Source: BOG-1112 sp964611335 (GTDB taxonomy: Bacteria > Bdellovibrionota_B > Oligoflexia > Oligoflexales > Bog-1112). From it: a stretch of 64,000 bases of DNA. The translations under genes and the position numbers were made by a program. The notes below the pieces were generated by a model that was not told the DNA's origin, did not search any database, and saw only the letters and a list, made by a program, of their open reading frames with translations. Numbering within the stretch: position 1 is the stretch's first letter; each line of letters starts with the position of its first letter. Of this stretch, positions 9,413-17,997 are shown piece by piece. The stretch spans positions 124,001-188,000 of the forward strand of contig CAZSXR010000001.1 of the NCBI GenBank assembly GCA_964611335.1, in the 5' to 3' direction.

Positions 9413-10174
9413 GTGAACGATGACGCAACGATTTTAGAAAAACGTATACCAACTGCCTTGTTTGCCTCTCTATTGTCTGCATATCCTGACGATAATTTTA
9501 TGACGCAAGTCGGGTCACTTTTAAATGACACAGATCTAGTTGAATTTTGTTCTTCTGTTTTTCCTGAGGAATGGGCTGCTCTAGAAAAGCATCTCGTTTT
9601 TCTCTTCGAAAATACTGAGGAACTTGAGAATTTGCGGTCCGATTTCATTGACATCTTTGAACGTGGTCGCGAATCCAATCCTCTTTACGAAACAGAATAT
9701 GGGCGTGCACGTGCTCTTGTTAAAGGAAATGATCTTACAGATATTGCGGGTTTCTACAAAGCTTTTGGTTTTACTCTTGGAACTGATGATGACGCTCCCC
9801 GTGATATGGTCGATCACATTTCTATCGAGCTGGAATTTTACGCTTTACTTCTCATGAAGGAATATGCTCTTCTCGAAGATAAGAACCAGGAAGGAGTCGA
9901 AATCGTTGCGGATGCTCGGAGCAAATTTTTGAAAGACCATATAGGAAGATTTGTAGGCACTTTAAAAGGAAGACCTGGAGTGGTCTCTCATCCATTTTAC
10001 AGAGATACCTTCGAGTTCGTACACGCTTTTTTGAACGAAGAATGTTCTAGGATGAATGTGATTCCTGATCCTATAGAGTGGATAGATTCTAAATTGGAAT
10101 CGGAAACAATGGGGTGCGGATCACTGAAGTGTCTTTCAGATTTTGAAAAAGACATTTTAGAAAAATCAATTTAA
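9413..10174 (+). CDS. TorD/NarJ-family molybdoenzyme maturation chaperone
   Basis: A 253-aa cytoplasmic, helical, acidic protein. The segment DHISIELEFYALLLMKEY around residues 125-142 is the TorD-family signature, and NPLYETEYGRAR near residue 85 matches the Y-x-x-E-Y region. Proteins of this family bind the Tat signal of the catalytic subunit and keep it from export until the molybdenum cofactor is inserted. The start is GTG at 9413 with AGGAG six bases upstream. It follows the gamma subunit by 25 bp, the usual place for a dedicated chaperone in type II operons. Confidence 0.85.
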   Translation: MNDDATILEKRIPTALFASLLSAYPDDNFMTQVGSLLNDTDLVEFCSSVFPEEWAALEKHLVFLFENTEELENLRSDFIDIFERGRESNPLYETEYGRARALVKGNDLTDIAGFYKAFGFTLGTDDDAPRDMVDHISIELEFYALLLMKEYALLEDKNQEGVEIVADARSKFLKDHIGRFVGTLKGRPGVVSHPFYRDTFEFVHAFLNEECSRMNVIPDPIEWIDSKLESETMGCGSLKCLSDFEKDILEKSI

Positions 10175-10203
10175 TGAGTCAATAACCATAAAGGGGAAGA
10201 ATT

Positions 10204-10608
10204 ATGAGTGTAAAAAAAATTTGTACTTCTCTATGTTTGTTAGGTTCTTTTTCCAGCGTTTTATTAGCAGTGGCACCGGTGAAAGAAACACCTGAAATTT
10301 TGGAAGCTGGGAAGAAACTATTCGGTGGAACCTGTGTAACTTGTCACGGAGAAAAGGGTGACGGAAATACTCCTGCAGGAAAGGCTTTGAACCCTAAGCC
10401 TCGTAATTTTCTTGTAGATAAATTTAAGAATGGTGATTCTGTACAAAATATTTTCGACAGCATTAGCAAAGGTCTTCCTGGAACTGCAATGACATCTTAC
10501 AGTTTTATAGCGGAAGAGGATCGTTGGAAACTTGCGTATTATGTAAAATCTTTAACAAAGAAAAATGAAAAAGAGAGCGGTAAAGAAAATAAGAAAAAAA
10601 AGAAATAA
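10204..10608 (+). CDS. Small periplasmic c-type cytochrome
   Basis: A 134-aa class I cytochrome c with a Sec signal peptide (first about 22 residues) and one heme motif, CVTCHGEKGDGNTPAGKAL. The Met ligand is probably in GLPGTAMTSYSF. The C-terminal tail is strongly basic (KKNEKESGKENKKKKK), which may help docking to an acidic partner. It is the last gene of the molybdoenzyme operon, 30 bp after the chaperone, with an AAGGGGAAG ribosome site. The likely job is electron exchange between the gamma-subunit heme and the respiratory chain, replacing the quinol-oxidising NarI subunit that is absent here. Confidence 0.9.
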   Translation: MSVKKICTSLCLLGSFSSVLLAVAPVKETPEILEAGKKLFGGTCVTCHGEKGDGNTPAGKALNPKPRNFLVDKFKNGDSVQNIFDSISKGLPGTAMTSYSFIAEEDRWKLAYYVKSLTKKNEKESGKENKKKKK

Positions 10609-10695
10609 AAATTTTAAATAACTCTATTTATAAATTTCTTATGTCTTAAATAGTAAAATCAACTCTCTTATAAAGAACTGTTTTAGGAGTGTTGA

Positions 10696-12540
10696 ATGAG
10701 ATTAAAGGCATATCGAGGCATATTATTTTTAGGTTTTTTGGTTTCAGGAAGTCTTTTGGCTTTCGATGCCATTGTGCCTGAGAAGGTCATGTCTCAAGAA
10801 GAAATTCAAGATGTTCTCACAACGGGTAATTTTTTCCTCTATCGAAATATGGATGAAATTAATCCGATTTGGAAAAAGACTAACCGACAATATGGAAGCC
10901 ATCTATTAGGAAAACGCACAGACTATTATGACTGTGACGAAGTCACTCACAAGGTACTAACGGATGGTTTTCCCATTCGCTACACTCTCGAACAACTTTA
11001 CAGAGCTAAGGCAGGTATTCACTCTGCACTTGGCAACATACTTCCCCAAGTTAATCTCAATGTCGGAGAAGGTGCTGCTCAACTTGGTTTAATGAATGTT
11101 TTTACAAGTCTTTATAATTTTCTCTTACCTGGAAACTGGTTGAAGTTAGGGAGCGCTGATGTCGTTTACAAGTCGACGCAAGTTCTTTTAGCAAAAACCG
11201 TGTTAGATCAAATACTCGCTATTAAAACACTGTATATTAATCAGCATCAATTGATTGCTGAATTTGAAATCATGAACTTCTATTTCATCCACCTTCAGCT
11301 TTTGGCGAGAAAATATCCACAGAGATCCAGAGAAATTCAAACGATCCTTGGTCAATTCGCTTCACAAGGTGCCGACATGGCTCTGAAAAGAGGGGAATTG
11401 AAACTTAGTTTTGATACACTCGAGCAAGCCATGGCTTTAGAAAAAGCTGGAGGAACATACTCTGCAGATGCATTCAACATTCGAGGTATCGATCATTTTC
11501 CAGAGCGTGTTTTAGATATCAATGAATTGGAGGAAGTGCTTAAAGACAAAGAGACTTTCCTTAAAGAAGTTGTGAAGAATTCCCTAGAACTAGAGATCCT
11601 TGATAGATTCGCACAGATTGCAAAATTGAATATAGGTATTGTTGCATCGGGAGGTTCATTATCCACTGTGAATCTCGGTCCTGCAAATCCACATAACGAC
11701 CTACGTGTTGCCTTCTCCTTTGGCTATGGAACGTTGCCAAATATACTTACTGCCAATTCAAACTATCGAACTTCAAAAATTGATATTCAAAGTGGTTATA
11801 TAGACATGCTTACAAAAGCACGTGTGAGTTACGATCTTTATGTCAACTCTCTTGGTGGATATACGGAAGCTAAACGAGCTCTCATGATCAACAGAAAAGC
11901 ATTCAAAGAAAATCTGGAATATTACAATTCACACAACAAAGAACCTGATGCAATTTTTCTTTTCTCACTGACCCAACTTATCCAGTCAGAACTAAGAATT
12001 AATTTGCACTTACATGGATCCTTACGCGCTTGGGCTTCCATAGAACGCTACCTTGTAAGAGAGAGGACCAAGGCACTTAGCTACTTGCCTAGTAAAGGAG
12101 AGACTATTGCAATATTCAAGAAACTAAAAGGTGATAGAATAGGAGATGTAAAGCAATTTGGTCTTGCAGACTACGTCTTCGAAAAAGTTAGGAGTGCAAG
12201 TGAGCTGCAAAAAATTCTCTATGATCACACTTCAAACCCATTTTTGAAAAATCTCACCGAAGAAGAAGTGGTCGCATTAGTAAAAATGAATATAGGCAAC
12301 CTTTTGTTTACTAAATTTGGACATTTTAAAACTCACAAGTTTTACAAGATACTCGCGACATATATCCAAGAAAAGAATATTCGCTTGACCCAATTTGAGC
12401 AGTTTACTTTAGAGAGAAAGCAAAAATCTTGGTTCAAGAGAACCTTTGGCAGACATAAGCTTAGAAAAGATGATTACTTTTATAATTTCGATTTCACCAA
12501 TTTCGGAGATCTTGAGGAGTCAGAGGATAACAAGACATAA
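10696..12540 (+). CDS. Exported TolC-like outer-membrane protein (putative)
   Basis: A 614-aa protein with a signal peptide (hydrophobic core FLGFLVSGSLLAF) and long predicted helices. The region around residues 110-140 (YRAKAGIHSALGNILPQVNLN) resembles the first helix and strand of TolC-family proteins, and the segment after residue 350 (RTSKIDIQSGYIDMLTKARVSYDLYVNSL) resembles the second repeat. The match is by eye only. No inner-membrane exporter genes are adjacent. A TAGGAG site precedes the ATG. It is separated from the cytochrome gene by 87 bp and is probably its own transcript. Confidence 0.5.
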   Translation: MRLKAYRGILFLGFLVSGSLLAFDAIVPEKVMSQEEIQDVLTTGNFFLYRNMDEINPIWKKTNRQYGSHLLGKRTDYYDCDEVTHKVLTDGFPIRYTLEQLYRAKAGIHSALGNILPQVNLNVGEGAAQLGLMNVFTSLYNFLLPGNWLKLGSADVVYKSTQVLLAKTVLDQILAIKTLYINQHQLIAEFEIMNFYFIHLQLLARKYPQRSREIQTILGQFASQGADMALKRGELKLSFDTLEQAMALEKAGGTYSADAFNIRGIDHFPERVLDINELEEVLKDKETFLKEVVKNSLELEILDRFAQIAKLNIGIVASGGSLSTVNLGPANPHNDLRVAFSFGYGTLPNILTANSNYRTSKIDIQSGYIDMLTKARVSYDLYVNSLGGYTEAKRALMINRKAFKENLEYYNSHNKEPDAIFLFSLTQLIQSELRINLHLHGSLRAWASIERYLVRERTKALSYLPSKGETIAIFKKLKGDRIGDVKQFGLADYVFEKVRSASELQKILYDHTSNPFLKNLTEEEVVALVKMNIGNLLFTKFGHFKTHKFYKILATYIQEKNIRLTQFEQFTLERKQKSWFKRTFGRHKLRKDDYFYNFDFTNFGDLEESEDNKT

Positions 12541-12612
12541 TGTGTCTTCAGCTAGACGATGACTCCACAAAAGTTCGGTAGTAATTTAAAGATTCTTAGT
12601 GAAGGGAGGATG

Positions 12613-13185
12613 TCAAAAACCATTTCTAGTACAACTTGCACAGCTGCTCTTATAGGAATTACCTTTCTTTATAAGATAATTTATCGCTCCACTTATAGCA
12701 GCTGCGACAAATTCATGAGAAAAGACAGTAGCACGTACTTCCACTAAATAGAAAATTTCCAATGTAGACAGGGAATTTTCCGATTCAGATTCAGTGTCGG
12801 ACTCGTATTCAGAATCTGTTTCCATGTCTTCCGCTTCACTGTCTTCCATCTCTGTTTCTGCGATTGCTTCCGGTTCTGGTTGTGGAGGTCGTGGTAGATT
12901 GTAGAGAAGGCCTAAGTCCTCATAGTCCCGTTTTCTTTTTCTTCCATTTCGTTCCAAATCTCTAAGAGTTGGTAAAACGACTTCCGATTCTACAAAAGAA
13001 AGAGAACGTGCAACATGTGGGTTCGATCTTTCTCTTTTCTCTCTTTTCTTTTCGGGAGTAGGTGTTGCACTGCTGTCTGTCAAGGTTTCATAACTGAATT
13101 CTACATCATCATCGTTGTCATCATTTGCTAACAAAGGGAGTTCTGTAAAAAGTAAAAAAAACACACATATCGATGCGAGTTTCAT
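12613..13185 (-). CDS. Exported acidic low-complexity protein
   Basis: No family is recognised. The 190-aa protein has a clear signal peptide (to about LPLLA) followed by NDDNDDDVEF, a basic patch RNGRKRKR near residue 80, a Pro-rich linker and an acidic Ser/Glu tract (about residues 115-140). It ends in a short hydrophobic segment and a Cys pair. The charge pattern and export signal are shared with several other unknown proteins in this window and suggest secreted or surface-exposed effectors, which is inference. AAGAGG precedes the ATG. It is convergent with the TolC-like gene. Confidence 0.55.
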   Translation of the reverse strand: MKLASICVFFLLFTELPLLANDDNDDDVEFSYETLTDSSATPTPEKKREKRERSNPHVARSLSFVESEVVLPTLRDLERNGRKRKRDYEDLGLLYNLPRPPQPEPEAIAETEMEDSEAEDMETDSEYESDTESESENSLSTLEIFYLVEVRATVFSHEFVAAAISGAINYLIKKGNSYKSSCASCTRNGF

Positions 13186-13298
13186 AGATAAAACCTCTTT
13201 AAAAATTGACTGAAAAGAATGCGCGCAGAATATCGCCCAAAATAACTAAAGTCAAATTCAATCAATTTTTACTAGAGATTACAGAGGTTAAACTCCAC

Positions 13299-13338
13299 TA
13301 AAAAAGCCTACTCAGATGTCTCTGTGTAGGCTTTTTGG
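13299..13338. terminator. Hairpin terminator
   Basis: Arms at 13301-13311 (AAAAAGCCTAC) and 13326-13336 are perfect inverted complements with a 14-base loop. The A and T ends make it able to work in both directions. It lies between the acidic exported protein and the ATPase gene. Confidence 0.7.
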
Positions 13339-13471
13339 GGATGTCAGATAAGGCTGTATCGTGGAGATGAAGAGTTAGTTTTCGCTAAACTTAAAAATCG
13401 AATCACCACTATAGTCTAAGTCTATCGGTTTTATCCTACTTATCAAATTTCCGAAGATCTCACCGCTCGCT

Positions 13472-14614
13472 TCATTCTTTCAACGCTTCTATAAGACGCC
13501 ATGGAGGACATTCTGTAATGTCAAGCGAATGTATACGCCGTTTAACAATTTTATCTACGTTTGCTGCGACACAGATATTAAGTCCCTTCGGAGATTCTTG
13601 TCGAAATAATTTTATTGCAGAAACATCAAAAGCTTCCCTTGACCATTTGCATTCAATTGTATGAATATCCTCAGATCTCATCGGACTGATTAAAAAATCT
13701 ATTTCATGTTTTTGCTTGTCACGCCAATACCACACTTGTTTGCTTCCATAATGAGTAAGAAGCTCTTGTAGTATGAGATGTTCAAGCATCAAACCTTTTT
13801 CTTCTGGACGGAGTTTGGAAATATTTTTTGCAAAACAAATCATTCCTGTGTCAAAAGCGTAGACTTTTGGCATGCGAGTAATTTCATTCTGACGACTTCT
13901 GTCCCAAGGTCGCAGAATATGCAAAAAAAGTGTTGTTTCCAAACACTCGATATAATTTTGAACTGTTTGACGAGAAATCTCACAAGGTGTTGCAAGTGAG
14001 GAAACTTGTAAGAGTTCTCCACTTTGCCTCAGAATCAATTCGGCCAATTTCATAAAACTGCTTTTACGATCGATACTGAAAAGTTCTTGAATATCTTTCG
14101 CCCAAAAAGAATCCAACCATTCTCTATAAAAATATTCATCCAATTCATCCGAAAAATAAGCGGGAGGTAGCCCCCCTTGTACCAAACGTTTTTCCAAATT
14201 AAGTTGATGAGTTTGATGAAGTTCGCTTAACAATAATGGATAGATCCAAACATCATGTTTGCGATCTGTTAATGTATCTTTGAATTTTCTTTTTGCAGCG
14301 AGTGTTGAAGAACCTGTTGCAACAATTCGGATTGAAGAAAAATGATCCGCTCCAATCTTTAAAATGGATGAAGGATCTAGAACGCGATGGATCTCATCTA
14401 AAATAAGAGTTTTTCCTTCGTTCTGTTTAAAAAAATATTCAGGATCTTCCAGCAATCTTTGAACAGAGGGAAGTTCACAATCTAGGTAAGTCGTATTTTC
14501 AAGTTGCTTGCATAGAGTCGTTTTTCCAACCCTTCGAACTCCTGCCAACCACAGGACAGGACGTCTTTTTAGGCCATTAAGAATCTGATTTTTCCAGTAA
14601 GTTCTTTCAAGCAT
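13472..14614 (-). CDS. AAA ATPase with DUF4143 domain (first of three)
   Basis: A 380-aa protein of the AAA_14 plus DUF4143 class. Walker A is GVRRVGKTTL near residue 25, Walker B is TLILDEIH near residue 70, and the sensor segment is IVATGSSTL. The C-terminal half has the nuclease-like DUF4143 pattern (VWYWRDKQKHEIDFLIS...IECKW). Such proteins are common in mobile and accessory regions; their function is not well known. The ATG at 14614 has GAGGA upstream and is preferred over an in-frame TTG six codons earlier. Two more members lie within 6 kb, but they are too different to be a recent duplication. Confidence 0.85.
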   Translation of the reverse strand: MLERTYWKNQILNGLKRRPVLWLAGVRRVGKTTLCKQLENTTYLDCELPSVQRLLEDPEYFFKQNEGKTLILDEIHRVLDPSSILKIGADHFSSIRIVATGSSTLAAKRKFKDTLTDRKHDVWIYPLLLSELHQTHQLNLEKRLVQGGLPPAYFSDELDEYFYREWLDSFWAKDIQELFSIDRKSSFMKLAELILRQSGELLQVSSLATPCEISRQTVQNYIECLETTLFLHILRPWDRSRQNEITRMPKVYAFDTGMICFAKNISKLRPEEKGLMLEHLILQELLTHYGSKQVWYWRDKQKHEIDFLISPMRSEDIHTIECKWSREAFDVSAIKLFRQESPKGLNICVAANVDKIVKRRIHSLDITECPPWRLIEALKE

Positions 14615-14806
14615 TGAAATTTTCCTCTTCAAAGGAGATTGGATATATGTAAGTAGATTAGCGTAAAGTTAAACTTTATGCAATTAGGCTTACAGATCTA
14701 AAATGTGAAGTCTATGAAATCAACAAGTTACATTAAAGTTTGAATCTTGACTTTGGGAGTTGTGTTGGAAATTTGGCGGTGTTTTGATGTCATGCTTGAT
14801 TCAATT

Positions 14807-15263
14807 TCATTTTAACAATTTAGCAAGGATGAGTCTTATGAAGATAACAAACTTTCTTGTAATAATGCTTTTTATTATCCAAATGTTTAAAGTCTCCTGT
14901 TCACACTCTTTCAGAAATCCCTTTTTTTGAAGAAATTCTATTGTTTTCTGAGTTATCGTTTTAAGTATGCTCGCAACTTCTTCGTTCGTTGGTTTGGGTG
15001 CTCTGTGGAAGATAACTTCTTCATCACTCACCTTTTCAAAAGCTCCTTCGATAAATAGTGTATGAAAATGGGTATTGTTGTTGAGTGCGCTTCCACATCT
15101 TTGAATAGAAGTGATTGAACCACATTTTGGAGCTTCAATACCGTTGAGCTTTTTTATTTTTTGCTCATAAAATAATGTGACGCCTATATGTCCATTGGTA
15201 AAATTAACAAAACATGAAGTCGCAAAGATCGATAGTTTTGGTGCGGAATAGTACCCTGAAGTA
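14807..15263 (-). pseudogene. IS91-family (Y2) transposase remnant
   Basis: The reading frame contains SIQRCGSALNNNTHFHTLFIEG followed by FHRAPKPTNEEVASILKTITQKTIEFLQKKGFL, which matches the middle of IS91-type transposases (QRFGSALNLNxHFH..., FHxxPxPTxEEV). The HUH-like histidines are present but the N-terminal zinc part and the catalytic tyrosine region are missing, so it is a fragment. The upstream end coincides with a 30-bp sequence repeated at 17406-17435, which may be an element end. A ribosome site and start are not evident. Confidence 0.65.
15234..15263. repeat. 30-bp repeat, copy 1 (possible IS91 end)
   Basis: Begins AGTTTTGGTGCGGAATAGTA and continues with CCCTGAAGTA. It matches 17406-17435 at 27 of 30 bases. 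It marks the upstream limit of the transposase remnant. Confidence 0.6.
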
Positions 15264-15348
15264 GAAAATTTGTGTCCAATGTGTCTGATGCAAAGATAGT
15301 TGGCGTTTATCATGATAAATGCTATTATAATTGGCGGAGGTACCATCT

Positions 15349-16539
15349 ATGCGATATATTGAGAGAATTTTAGATCTTCAGTCCCTTTTACAGAGCCGAT
15401 CGGTCTTACTCTTTGGTCCACGTCAAAGCGGTAAATCGACCTATATAGCAGAACAGCTCAGGTCAAAACCCGTTAAAACCTACAATCTTTTGGACCGTGC
15501 TCTATACGCAGAGCTTTCGAGAGATCCAACTCGCATTCGACAGGAGGTAGAGGGCAATAAGTGGCAAGGACAACTTATTGCAATAGACGAGATTCAGAAA
15601 ATTCCAGAGTTGCTTGATGAAGTTCATTTGATGATTGAGAAACACAAAGTTCGTTTTCTCTTAACAGGATCGAGTGCGCGCAAACTTAAACGAACAGGTG
15701 TCAATCTGCTAGGGGGTAGAGCCAGACTAAGACACTTGCATCCTTTGGTTTCAAGTGAACTTAAAGAAAACTTTGATCTTGAAAAAAGTATGTATACAGG
15801 AACGCTTCCTTCTCATTATTTTTCAGACCTTCCTAATGAAGATCTTAAATCTTATATAGGACTCTACTTAACTGAGGAAATTGCAGCAGAAGGAATTTCT
15901 CGAAACATTCCTGCATTTGCAAGATTCTTGGAAGTTGCAGCTACTTGTAATACTCAAATGTTAAATTTCACATCGATTGGATCTGATGCGCAAATCACAC
16001 GACAAACTGTGCAAAACTATTTTCAGGTTCTTGTGGATACTTTGCTTGGATTTTATCTACCGCCTTTCGAAAAGACGAAGAAAAGAAAGGCGATAGGAAC
16101 ACCCAAGTTTTATTTTTTCGATATGGGTGTCGTTAGATGTTTGCGTGGATTGGAAAAAGTAACAAAGACATCCAGAGACTTTGGTGATTTTTTTGAACAC
16201 TTTATTTTTCTTGAGCTGAGAGCTTTTGTTTCTTATCGGCAACCAGAACTTGAGCTTCAGTATTGGCGTAGTCTATCGGGATTTGAAGTTGATTTTATTT
16301 TAGGAAAAAAATTAGCTGTCGAAGTTAAAGCAAGCTCTAACATTACAAGCAGTCATCTAAGAGGTTTAAAGGCGCTGAAAGAAGATCACAAATGTGAATT
16401 CAGTATTGTTGTGTGTTCGGAGAAAGAAAAACGATTGGTAGATGGGATTTGGATTTATCCTTGGTCTGTTTTTTTGGAAGAGCTGTGGGCTGGCAAGTTT
16501 ATATCGAAAAAACCCGAGAAGACTCCTTCCATAATTTGA
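15349..16539 (+). CDS. AAA ATPase with DUF4143 domain (second of three)
   Basis: A 396-aa AAA_14/DUF4143 protein. Walker A is FGPRQSGKSTY near residue 28, Walker B is LIAIDEIQK near residue 83, and the sensor is LLTGSSARKL. The C-terminal domain carries YWRSLSGFEVDFILGKKLAVEVKAS, the nuclease-like core of DUF4143. The ATG at 15349 follows GGCGGAGG, better than the upstream in-frame TTG. Its last eleven codons and stop lie inside a 52-bp sequence repeated exactly at 50450, so the natural C-terminus may have been replaced when the module was inserted. Confidence 0.85.
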   Translation: MRYIERILDLQSLLQSRSVLLFGPRQSGKSTYIAEQLRSKPVKTYNLLDRALYAELSRDPTRIRQEVEGNKWQGQLIAIDEIQKIPELLDEVHLMIEKHKVRFLLTGSSARKLKRTGVNLLGGRARLRHLHPLVSSELKENFDLEKSMYTGTLPSHYFSDLPNEDLKSYIGLYLTEEIAAEGISRNIPAFARFLEVAATCNTQMLNFTSIGSDAQITRQTVQNYFQVLVDTLLGFYLPPFEKTKKRKAIGTPKFYFFDMGVVRCLRGLEKVTKTSRDFGDFFEHFIFLELRAFVSYRQPELELQYWRSLSGFEVDFILGKKLAVEVKASSNITSSHLRGLKALKEDHKCEFSIVVCSEKEKRLVDGIWIYPWSVFLEELWAGKFISKKPEKTPSII

Positions 16540-16555
16540 TTGTGGAACTTGCGAA
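16504..16555 (+). repeat. 52-bp exact repeat, copy 1
   Basis: Identical over 52 bases to 50450-50501, starting TCGAAAAAACCCGAGAAGAC. It spans the end of the ATPase gene. In one frame it encodes EKTREDSFHNLIVELA, as does the second copy, where that frame stays open to just before rpiB. It is likely a piece of the same former gene or of an insertion boundary. Confidence 0.8.
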
Positions 16556-16593
16556 GCTTGTGGAACTTTCAAATTTGGGAGGGGATGAATCGG

Positions 16594-16636
16594 AAAAAAA
16601 ATTGCTAGGGAGGAGTTCATTCTCCTTCCTAGCAAG
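16594..16636 (-). terminator. Minus-strand terminator hairpin
   Basis: Arms at 16602-16615 and 16622-16635 pair over 14 bp with one G-U, and eight T follow on the minus strand. It faces transcripts coming from the right, that is, the direction of the former groESL operon. No minus-strand gene is seen to end here. Confidence 0.6.
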
Positions 16637-16694
16637 CACGAGCGAGAACGCGAAACGCTTCGAGCGAGTTCAATTTTGATTTACACTTAAACAT

Positions 16695-17170
16695 ATGAAC
16701 AAGTTGAGAAAGCGAACAGCTGAAATGCTTAAAGAGCTGGAAACGTATTTAAATTGCGAGAGATCATGCGAGTTTGTAGAACTTTCTAGCGGCACAAGAA
16801 ATATTCTTTATGAATTCAACGAAAATACAGAAATAGATCTATCAGGATACTCTCAAATCTATATAGACTATAAAAGAACGTTGGAGTCGATTGCAATATT
16901 TGAGCAAAATTCTTGGAACGCTAAAGATATCTGGAACTTTGATGGACCGGAGAACAAAGCGTATTCTAATATTGTAAAAAATACTACAAAGTTGATACAT
17001 TTGACTGTGAAGGTATCGCAAAACTCATGCTTGATATTGTAGCTAATACTCCTGATGATATCGATAGTTTCCTTATCCGGATGTCTTTGGGTGAGTTTGA
17101 GACATCGTATTTGGCACTGCTACATCTTCAACATCCACCTGTAAACTTGATTCAATCAACTCCTCTCTAA
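16695..17170 (+). pseudogene. Uncharacterised gene split by a frameshift in an A-run
   Basis: The first frame gives 115 aa starting MNKLRKRTAEMLKELE and ends abruptly in LTVKVSQNSCLIL. The neighbouring frame continues with coherent sequence (KVDTFDCEGIAKLMLDIVANTPDD...LLHLQHPPVNLIQSTPL) to a stop at 17168-17170. Adding one A in the six-A run at 16976-16981 joins the two into one protein of about 158 aa. No family is recognised. It may be a true pseudogene or a homopolymer sequencing error. Confidence 0.5.
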
Positions 17171-17201
17171 CAATTTTTTGCACTAAGAACCCAAGCAAAT
17201 A

Positions 17202-17240
17202 AAAAAGCAGTGTTGAAGTTAAACTTCAACACTGCTTTCG
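17202..17240 (-). terminator. Original groESL terminator, now displaced
   Basis: Perfect 17-bp arms at 17204-17220 and 17222-17238, followed on the minus strand by six T. It sits 25 bp beyond the orphan copy of the groEL 3' end at 17263, in the orientation expected for a terminator of a leftward groEL. It has been cut off from groEL by the element inserted between them. Confidence 0.85.
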
Positions 17241-17262
17241 AGTAGGCAAGTGCCTGAGTGTG

Positions 17263-17315
17263 GACTACATCATTCCGTCCATACCCATGCCACCCATTCC
17301 GCCCATACCACCCAT
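17263..17315. repeat. attL-like orphan copy of groEL 3' end (53 bp)
   Basis: This sequence equals the last codons, stop and 2 following bases of groEL (26032-26084) with one mismatch in 53 (17289 G against 26058 A). Beyond 17315 the similarity stops. It begins right after the displaced groEL terminator, so it is the original gene end, left behind by insertion of the element to its right. Confidence 0.9.
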
Positions 17316-17405
17316 GAAGCACATGGATTTTTAGTTTAGGTATAGAGTGATATTAAGCCGTATTTGTAGGTATAAATAACAAAGCAGTGAGTCTCAAAGA
17401 AGGTC

Positions 17406-17435
17406 AGTTTTGGTATGGAATTGTACCCTGAAGTA
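17406..17435. repeat. 30-bp repeat, copy 2 (possible IS91 end)
   Basis: Begins AGTTTTGGTATGGAATTGTA and matches 15234-15263 at 27 of 30 bases. Here it stands alone inside the element near its left end, with no transposase sequence nearby. Confidence 0.55.
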
Positions 17436-17465
17436 CTCGAATTGTGTTTAGATTGTGTTTAAAGT

Positions 17466-17978
17466 TTAAGGTTGTGGAGTAGTTTTTTGATCCAACTGAA
17501 TTAGATCTCTATGATCACATAGATATAAGAAGATATCTTGTCTTAGTTTACAAACAACTTCGAATTTATCGCGATAAGGATCCGCAACAATCAATTTTGC
17601 CGACCGTAGACGCTCGTATCCTATGCGTGCTTTAGGTGTCCAATTGCCGATCTGTAACGTAAGAGATGGGGAACCAGAGTCAATAAAATGGTGCAGGATT
17701 ACCTTCTCAACATCTGTAAGTTTTCTCAAATACCTAAGATCTTTTCGAAGATTATTCCAAATCCAAAATTTTTTCTTGGAATGGTTAAAGATAAATTCTA
17801 CTGTATGAGCAATTGCAAGTCCTGCTAGGAAAGCCCCGAGAGAAATTGCAAATTTGATTTCAGGGTTAGGATGTTGAACTAAGGAGTGAATTGATACGGC
17901 CAAAAAAATCGCAAAAATTATCTTCCAGCTTTTCTCAATAAGGCTTGTGATTATGCCTATAATTTCAGTTAACCCCAT
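17466..17978 (-). CDS. Two-TM membrane protein, possible superinfection-exclusion type
   Basis: A 170-aa protein with two hydrophobic helices (about residues 15-35 and 40-60), a basic stretch NHSKKKF and a soluble C-terminal half that contains LTDVEKVILHHFIDSGSPSLT. The arrangement of two helices followed by a helical region that begins with a conserved EK-IL pattern recalls SieB-like superinfection-exclusion proteins, but the match is weak and by eye. It is the leftmost gene of the integrative element, where accessory defence genes often sit. GGGAG precedes the ATG at 17978. Confidence 0.5.
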   Translation of the reverse strand: MGLTEIIGIITSLIEKSWKIIFAIFLAVSIHSLVQHPNPEIKFAISLGAFLAGLAIAHTVEFIFNHSKKKFWIWNNLRKDLRYLRKLTDVEKVILHHFIDSGSPSLTLQIGNWTPKARIGYERLRSAKLIVADPYRDKFEVVCKLRQDIFLYLCDHRDLIQLDQKTTPQP

Positions 17979-17997
17979 ATATCTCCCAATTTTAACT

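Noticed and set aside
3889..10608. Membrane-bound NarGHI nitrate reductase
   Set aside because: There is no NarI-type cytochrome b, the alpha subunit has a Tat signal and the gamma subunit is a soluble periplasmic heme protein.
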